Below, piece after piece: positions 34,353 to 38,700 of a stretch of 38,700 bases of DNA. This DNA is from an uncultured Saprospiraceae bacterium (GTDB taxonomy: Bacteria; Bacteroidota; Bacteroidia; Chitinophagales; Saprospiraceae): the NCBI GenBank assembly GCA_937929835.1, contig CALFUU010000053.1:1-38700 (forward strand), written 5' to 3'. The notes beneath the pieces were generated by a model, which worked only from the letters and a program-made list of their open reading frames with translations, was not told the DNA's origin and did no database searches. Every line of letters starts with the position of its first letter. Positions within the stretch are counted from its first letter, which is position 1. Position numbers and translations under genes: made by a program.

Positions 34353-35363
34353 ATTAGAATTCTAACTCACATAGCCATACTGTGTTTCCTTACCATTTCT
34401 GGTTTTGGACAAGATGCTTTTTTTTCAAATATGCTAAGTCGCTCTAGTTATGACAATCCTACTTTTAGTAGCGTCACCAAGATAGGCGACAACAATACAG
34501 GCAGAGTAAGTTTGACTTATAGAGATCAATGGAACAACATATCCAAAGGTGCCTATAGCTCGGCTCTCGTAGAAGCTGACTACTCTATTTATCAATCCGG
34601 TGTGGACAACTGGAACGGTGGCCTCTTCTTCTATAATGATGTATCCAACTCTGGAATCTATACAATTACTGGTGCTACCCTTGTGTCTAGTTATGGTAGA
34701 AAATTAATGAATCAACGACACAATAAGGCAAGTCTATTTCTTGGTGCAGGCTTGGGTTATCATAACACCAATATTAGCTCAAGTGGATTATGGTTTGGTA
34801 GACAATATGATCAGTCAATTTTTGAAGTCAATACGGATCTGTCATCAGGAGAACCACCCCTAGCTGATAATCTATCCTATTTCTCTATTGATTTTGGCAT
34901 TAGACTTATCAATGAATTCAGAAATATAGAAACAGAATTTGCCCTTGCCACAGCACATCTCAACAACCCCACCATAGGCAGTTTTGATAATCCAGAATCT
35001 ATCGGCACTCGGGTTACTGGCCTAGCAAGTATTGCGATAAAAGTGAATAGATCAATTATCCATCAATTCCAAACAAAATTTATTTCTCAGGTAAGGGCCC
35101 TTCAGGTAATTCCTGGATATATCCTCAAGCTATCAGTAGACGATTATGATGATTACCAACTACTCGTAGGTGCAGGTCTTAGAGTGGTTAACAATATCGA
35201 AGGACTGGGTGCGGAGAGTCTAATTTTCAGTGCAGGTATACAATCAAGTTCGTGGATCGGTTCTATTTCATATGATCTAAATGTCTCAGATCTCAACTTT
35301 CATACTAGAGGCGGTGGAGCCTTTGAGCTCACTTTGGGATACCTTCTGACGAGACCTCAGTAG
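34353..35363 (+). CDS. PorP/SprF family type IX secretion membrane protein
   Basis: Outer-membrane barrel that helps secrete or anchor SprB-like adhesins. Only the part from the ATG at 34431 starts conventionally (310 residues), but the codons before it, in the same frame, read IRILTHIAILCFLTISGFGQ and then DAFFSNM, the signal peptide and mature start of this family. The only possible starts for them are rare: ATT at 34353 or ATA/CTG codons further in. So the gene probably starts at ATT, or the original ATG has been lost. The adhesin stop at 34344-34346 is in the same frame, seven bases upstream. The barrel has about twelve amphipathic strands and ends YLLTRPQ. Pairing with a SprB-repeat gene is the normal arrangement, SprF being needed for SprB export. 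Confidence 0.85.
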   Translation: MRILTHIAILCFLTISGFGQDAFFSNMLSRSSYDNPTFSSVTKIGDNNTGRVSLTYRDQWNNISKGAYSSALVEADYSIYQSGVDNWNGGLFFYNDVSNSGIYTITGATLVSSYGRKLMNQRHNKASLFLGAGLGYHNTNISSSGLWFGRQYDQSIFEVNTDLSSGEPPLADNLSYFSIDFGIRLINEFRNIETEFALATAHLNNPTIGSFDNPESIGTRVTGLASIAIKVNRSIIHQFQTKFISQVRALQVIPGYILKLSVDDYDDYQLLVGAGLRVVNNIEGLGAESLIFSAGIQSSSWIGSISYDLNVSDLNFHTRGGGAFELTLGYLLTRPQ

Positions 35364-35370
35364 AATTTGC

Positions 35371-35393
35371 TTATTTTGGTCTTACCGAAATAA
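35371..35393. promoter_or_regulatory. Inverted repeat directly before plsC
   Basis: TTATTTTGGT and ACCGAAATAA pair over ten bases (one T-G pair) around CTT, and end five bases before the ATG at 35399. It would cover the ribosome-binding region of plsC, so it might be a translational control hairpin or a weak terminator of the preceding transcript. Confidence 0.4.
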
Positions 35394-35398
35394 CCTCT

Positions 35399-36154
35399 AT
35401 GTATAATCCCATATCGTTTACCTTGGCACTCATTAGGATTATACTCATCGTTATTCTACTACTCATTTTTGTTCCTCCCCTGCTTTTGGCAGACAAACTA
35501 TTCAAGTTATCGCCTCAGTCCGCATTCAAGGTCCGTAGAGCCTGGGTTAAGATAGCGAAGGTCATCCTTGGCATTAGAGTTCAGGTAAGCGGTACACCCC
35601 ACGCAGAGACAGCCTTATATGTCAGTAACCATAGAAGCTTCTCAGACCCGCTTATAATTGCAGACTATATAGACGCCTATGTTATCGCAAAAGCTGAAGT
35701 CGGAGACCTCCCACTTATCAGTACCGGTGCAGAGAAGACAGGTGTTATTTATGTCCAACGGGATAATAAAGAAAGTCGATCCTCTGTCAAAAAGACTATG
35801 GTCAAAACGCTATTAGAAGGAAAGAATGTCTTAGTGTTTCCAGAAGGCACTACCAATGACAAAAAACAATTATTGCCTTATAAGAAAGGCACCTTCTTTG
35901 AAGCTGCTCAAAATGGCATCCCCGTAGTACCAATTATTATCGAATACAAAACCCAAAAGGATCTTTGGTTTCAAAGGAGCATCTTTAGCCACCACTTTAT
36001 ACAATTCGGAAAATTACTGACCGACACAAGACTAGAAATAGGTCCAGCATTCACAAATTCTGATGGCGAGCAACTTAGAGTGGATATAGAAAACTGGTCA
36101 ACTGCTACCGTAAAGAGATTGCACAAAAACTGGGGCAGCCTATTTGACAATTAA
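35399..36154 (+). CDS. plsC: 1-acyl-sn-glycerol-3-phosphate acyltransferase
   Basis: Membrane enzyme of 251 residues that acylates lysophosphatidic acid to phosphatidic acid in phospholipid synthesis. One N-terminal hydrophobic helix (about 6-30) anchors it. The catalytic HX4D is NHRSFSD (H78, D83), the substrate motif is VFPEGTTND (about 135-143), and the central [12 protein letters not shown] fits block II. Length is normal. It lies 35 bp after the PorP/SprF gene on the same strand. Its 3' end overlaps the end of msrB on the other strand by four bases (36151-36154). Bacteroidota often carry more than one PlsC-like enzyme, so the acceptor is not certain. Confidence 0.93.
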   Translation: MYNPISFTLALIRIILIVILLLIFVPPLLLADKLFKLSPQSAFKVRRAWVKIAKVILGIRVQVSGTPHAETALYVSNHRSFSDPLIIADYIDAYVIAKAEVGDLPLISTGAEKTGVIYVQRDNKESRSSVKKTMVKTLLEGKNVLVFPEGTTNDKKQLLPYKKGTFFEAAQNGIPVVPIIIEYKTQKDLWFQRSIFSHHFIQFGKLLTDTRLEIGPAFTNSDGEQLRVDIENWSTATVKRLHKNWGSLFDN

Positions 36155-36516
36155 TCCTGGGCAGGCTTAAACCTCATAGAAAGAGAATTAACACAGTGTC
36201 TCGTATTTTTTTCTGTTAATCGCTCTCCTGTAAATACGTGACCTAGATGCCCACCGCAGTTATTACATAGGATTTCTGTACGTCTACCATCTTTGTCCGT
36301 TAACCGTTTTACAGCACCTTCTATCTCATCATCGAAGGATGGCCATCCGCAACCAGACTTAAACTTCGACTCAGAACGATACAACTCAGAATTACATTTT
36401 CTACAGGTGTATATTCCTTTCAGATAGTGATCATTGTACTCACCTGTGAAGGGCCTCTCTGTTCCCTTATCCTCGATGACATATTTCTCTTCAGGCGTTA
36501 ACTCGTTGTATTCCAT
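36151..36516 (-). CDS. msrB: Peptide methionine (R)-S-oxide reductase
   Basis: Repair enzyme of 121 residues that reduces the R form of methionine sulfoxide in proteins. Zinc cysteines are CRKC (38, 41) and CNNC (84, 87); the catalytic cysteine is C108 in RHCVNS; C56 in SGCGWPSF may act as resolving residue. The [10 protein letters not shown] segment is also conserved. Full length, no loss. It lies 13 bp after msrA with the same direction, so the two form an operon that handles both stereoisomers. No signal peptide, hence cytoplasmic. Confidence 0.96.
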   Translation of the reverse strand: MEYNELTPEEKYVIEDKGTERPFTGEYNDHYLKGIYTCRKCNSELYRSESKFKSGCGWPSFDDEIEGAVKRLTDKDGRRTEILCNNCGGHLGHVFTGERLTEKNTRHCVNSLSMRFKPAQD

Positions 36517-36529
36517 CTGTTGTATTTTA

Positions 36530-37063
36530 TTATTGCGCTTTGAGACGATCTTTGAAGTGTGCCTCTAACTTTTTAATTTTTGGAGCTATTACAATCTGAC
36601 AATATCCCTGCTTCGGATTCAGCCTGTAATAATCTTGATGATAGGCCTCCGCTGGATAAAAGACATCCAGGGGCTCTAAGCTTGTTACTATCGGATCATC
36701 CCAGTAGGTAGAAGCTTTTTGCTTTATAAATTCTGCAGCTTGATATTTCTCCTCTTCACTCAGATAGAAGATCACAGAACGGTACTGTGTACCTACGTCA
36801 TTGCCTTGTCTATTGAGTGTCGTAGGATTATGTGTCAGAAAGAATATCTCAAGTAGATCCTCAAAACTCACTTCAGTCGTATCGTAAGTAACTTCTATCA
36901 GCTCAGCGTGACCGGTCATCCCACTACAGACTTCCTTGTAGGTAGGATTTGCATTTTTACCGCCTGCATAACCAGAGACGACTTTCGATACACCCTTAAG
37001 TCGAGTAAAATAGGCTTCCGTACACCAAAAACAGCCACCTCCTATATATGCCTTAGCTTCCAT
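36530..37063 (-). CDS. msrA: Peptide methionine (S)-S-oxide reductase
   Basis: Cytoplasmic reductase of 177 residues for the S form of methionine sulfoxide. The catalytic [10 protein letters not shown] starts at residue 10 with C11 as nucleophile; [12 protein letters not shown] and [11 protein letters not shown] and the C-terminal [11 protein letters not shown] segment are all typical. Full length. It stands before msrB in a two-gene operon and is the first gene, with 48 bases to the next upstream gene. Confidence 0.97.
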   Translation of the reverse strand: MEAKAYIGGGCFWCTEAYFTRLKGVSKVVSGYAGGKNANPTYKEVCSGMTGHAELIEVTYDTTEVSFEDLLEIFFLTHNPTTLNRQGNDVGTQYRSVIFYLSEEEKYQAAEFIKQKASTYWDDPIVTSLEPLDVFYPAEAYHQDYYRLNPKQGYCQIVIAPKIKKLEAHFKDRLKAQ

Positions 37064-37111
37064 ACAACCTTAAATGAGTCAGGATTGCATATGGTTCATT
37101 ATTGTATGGAC

Positions 37112-37831
37112 TTAGATCTGATTGAGCTTCTGCATTATACGCATCAGTTTAGATTCCGAACCATCTTGAGACTGAAGCTCGATAAGACTATTCCACTTAG
37201 CACTCGCAGCTTTGCGTGCCTGTAACGGCCAGCTACTAGGGTCAATTATACTATAGCGGGCTCCTTGCTTTTCTAGGATGGCTCTAAGCTCCCCTTTAGA
37301 CTTCTTAGATAATGCCAACCAGTCATTAATTCCACTTTCTTTTAGTATACTTTCTATCTTAGGTCCAATACCTTCTATAACTTGGAGATTTGTGGATTGC
37401 AAGGTGTCAAAGGACTTTTTTCGATTTCCCTTCTGTGCACCAAGACTGGGACCTGCTGATGCAGCTGTTGTTGCAATCTGATTGGTATTAGGTCGATTCT
37501 TTGCTTTATCATGAGATAACCCTGATAACACTTTTTGTTCTAGAGCCTTCTTCTTGAGTTGCTCACTTTCTGACTTCAAGTTCTTATTTAGACGAGTGGC
37601 TTCACTCAAGTCAGCATTGCACTTCTCGTTATCAGATCTCAGTTTAGTCAACTGAGCTTCCATATCATAGATAGATGACTTATATCTCTCATTTACTTTA
37701 GTTAACTCATCGACCTTTGTTTTATACTTCTTCCAGATAGCAGCTCCCAGGGCAATACCTAAAATAAAAGGAGCTATCCACCAGAATACCCACCAACTAC
37801 AAAAGTCATTTAGTATACTTAAGAATATCAT
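37112..37831 (-). CDS. Membrane-anchored coiled-coil protein with C-terminal helix-hairpin-helix
   Basis: A 239-residue protein. One N-terminal transmembrane helix (about 9-32, with SWWVFWWIAPFILGIALGAA), a coiled coil (about 35-95, KVDELTKVNERYKSSIYDME), a flexible linker, and a C-terminal helix-hairpin-helix module, LQVIEGIGPKIESILKESGI (about 148-167), followed by a second pair of helices with IIDPSSWPLQARKAASAKWN. The same HHH fold occurs in many proteins of Bacteroidota, often at the end of membrane or ribosome-associated proteins, and can bind DNA or RNA. Function unknown. It follows the 37850-38398 gene by 18 bp and was probably made from the same message. Confidence 0.85.
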   Translation of the reverse strand: MIFLSILNDFCSWWVFWWIAPFILGIALGAAIWKKYKTKVDELTKVNERYKSSIYDMEAQLTKLRSDNEKCNADLSEATRLNKNLKSESEQLKKKALEQKVLSGLSHDKAKNRPNTNQIATTAASAGPSLGAQKGNRKKSFDTLQSTNLQVIEGIGPKIESILKESGINDWLALSKKSKGELRAILEKQGARYSIIDPSSWPLQARKAASAKWNSLIELQSQDGSESKLMRIMQKLNQI

Positions 37832-37849
37832 AGAAATATATTTTAAGGT

Positions 37850-38398
37850 CTATAAAACTTGTAATACTATCTTATCCTCGTAGGTATCATTCTTGCCCCT
37901 AGATGATAAATCCACTCTACCGGGCGATAGACCACATCGGATTAGAAAGTCCTCCATCTTTCTGAGATAATTAGATCGGTCCTCTCCGTAAGCTGTTATC
38001 TGAACTTTAGCTAAAGACGTAGATAATCGAGCGCAAGTCTCTTCCAGCAAAGCCTGAATCTCTGTACTTAAGTTGTTCTCTTCTGAGAAGGGTATAATGC
38101 TTTTACCATCTTCAGATCTTATTGTAGAAAATTCGTCGTACTCAAAATTTGTTTCCGAAGATTCTGCAGTTCTATTTTGACTATCAGCCACAGCCGTCTC
38201 GCTACTCAATTCGCTATCTGAGACACTTGCCTCATCAGCCTTAGGTAAGTCTGAATGCGCATCTACACTCTGATCGGTCTCTGAAGTAGCTGGCACCAAT
38301 AGGGTTGCAGGTTGGTTGTTACAACAGTTTTTCTTGATTGTAAAAAATAGAACACCAAGCAATACCCACATCAACATTATCAAAATTATTCTGGTCAT
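37850..38398 (-). CDS. Membrane-anchored protein with degenerate OmpA-like C-terminal region
   Basis: A 182-residue protein with one N-terminal transmembrane helix (about 3-21), a low-complexity acidic/serine linker (about 35-90) and a folded end. That end (about 112-182) reads VQITAYGEDRSNYLRKMEDF, GLSPGRVDLSSRG, which follows the pattern of the OmpA peptidoglycan-binding fold (strand, helix, G-L-x-x-x-R-V strand) but lacks its usual D-x-x-G...N loop, so the assignment is a guess. First gene of an operon with the HHH protein. Divergent from the gene starting at 38569 across 170 bases. Confidence 0.75.
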   Translation of the reverse strand: MTRIILIMLMWVLLGVLFFTIKKNCCNNQPATLLVPATSETDQSVDAHSDLPKADEASVSDSELSSETAVADSQNRTAESSETNFEYDEFSTIRSEDGKSIIPFSEENNLSTEIQALLEETCARLSTSLAKVQITAYGEDRSNYLRKMEDFLIRCGLSPGRVDLSSRGKNDTYEDKIVLQVL

Positions 38399-38568
38399 AC
38401 TTAATATAATCTAGGTGTTTGTTTGCATAAACTTAATGATTAACGATGATTACCAGTGCTAAGTATTAGACAATAATTAAATTAGGCACAACTAAATACA
38501 GTAATTCCAATAAGAATATGTCCAATTATCGGCATAGTTAGCTAACTTAATACTTCAATGGAGTATCG
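38399..38568. other. Divergent intergenic region
   Basis: A 170-base A/T-rich region between two divergent genes. It should hold a promoter in each direction, but no exact TAnnTTTG was found. No RNA gene or repeat seen. Confidence 0.4.
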
Positions 38569-38700
38569 ATGGACAATTTCAACCTCAATAGGACTCCCAT
38601 AATAAAGTTTGTAATTCCCTTAATTCTAGGCATCCTCTGCCATAGGTTGGGTCCTGCCTTCTATGCGGCACACTTTGAATTTTTAGTCTTTCTAGTCCTC
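38569..38700 (+). CDS. Start of a hydrophobic membrane protein, possibly ComEC (cut by window end)
   Basis: The frame from the ATG at 38569 is open to the last base, 44 codons. It begins MDNFNLNRTPIIKFVIPLIL and then GILCHRLGPAFYAAHFEFLV, that is a short polar start, then two hydrophobic stretches split by a small polar turn. The R-x-P-x-x-x-x-x-I-P-L-I-L-G-I pattern is how ComEC/Rec2 DNA-uptake channel proteins of Bacteroidota start. With so little visible, other polytopic proteins remain possible. Confidence 0.45.
   Translation, partial: MDNFNLNRTPIIKFVIPLILGILCHRLGPAFYAAHFEFLVFLVL

Overview
The window looks like a chromosomal stretch of a low-GC member of the Bacteroidota that uses the type IX secretion system (T9SS), probably a Saprospiria/Chitinophagales-like marine or freshwater bacterium. 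The phylum rests on several independent signs: two giant secreted proteins with gliding-motility-associated (CHU_C, type B) C-terminal sorting domains, type A sorting tails, a PorV/PorQ-family outer-membrane protein, a PorP/SprF protein beside a SprB-repeat adhesin, a peptide-fused TonB receptor, A-rich translation starts with little Shine-Dalgarno signal, and TAnnTTTG promoter elements. The family assignment is inference only.

Layout. 1-10023: the 3' part of a PKD-repeat T9SS adhesin, an orphan protein with a possible PD-(D/E)XK nuclease core, a DUF885 zinc-peptidase-like lipid or periplasmic protein, a GNAT acetyltransferase, and a three-gene secreted-protein group (a cysteine-rich lipoprotein and two T9SS cargo proteins). 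The lipoprotein is out of frame by exactly one unit of a tetranucleotide repeat in its signal peptide, which suggests phase variation. 10024-10867 has no intact gene: a strong terminator, an 83-bp copy of part of the acetyltransferase gene, and a GC-richer block of decayed reverse-strand coding sequence. 10868-14209: a TonB-dependent receptor and a fatty-acid-hydroxylase/sterol-desaturase family membrane enzyme.

14210-24400 is the accessory region. A complete type I restriction-modification operon (hsdM, an AlbA_2/GHKL ATPase, hsdS, a small single-pass membrane protein, hsdR) lies next to a tRNA-Ala gene. It is preceded by a scrapyard: a reverse-strand gene tail, a 5'-truncated and frameshifted second AlbA_2 ATPase, a 12-bp tandem array ending in a perfect palindrome, nested direct repeats, a copy of the last 73 bp of hsdR plus 13 bp beyond it, and a broken HExxH metallopeptidase. 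A perfect 86-bp direct repeat brackets the whole operon (15235-15320 and 24213-24298). In both AlbA_2 copies the winged-helix-like C-terminal segment is bracketed by 12-bp repeats that encode TPxV tetrapeptides, which looks like an exchangeable cassette.

24401-38700 is ordinary core genome: holA, a PorV/PorQ-family protein, a convergent sppA / Lon-substrate-domain pair, a 1.6-kilo-residue SprB-repeat adhesin followed in the same frame by its PorP/SprF partner (whose signal peptide lies upstream of its first ATG), a PlsC acyltransferase, msrA-msrB, two small membrane-anchored proteins, and the first 44 codons of a hydrophobic protein that may be ComEC. No CRISPR array, rRNA or intact insertion sequence was seen.
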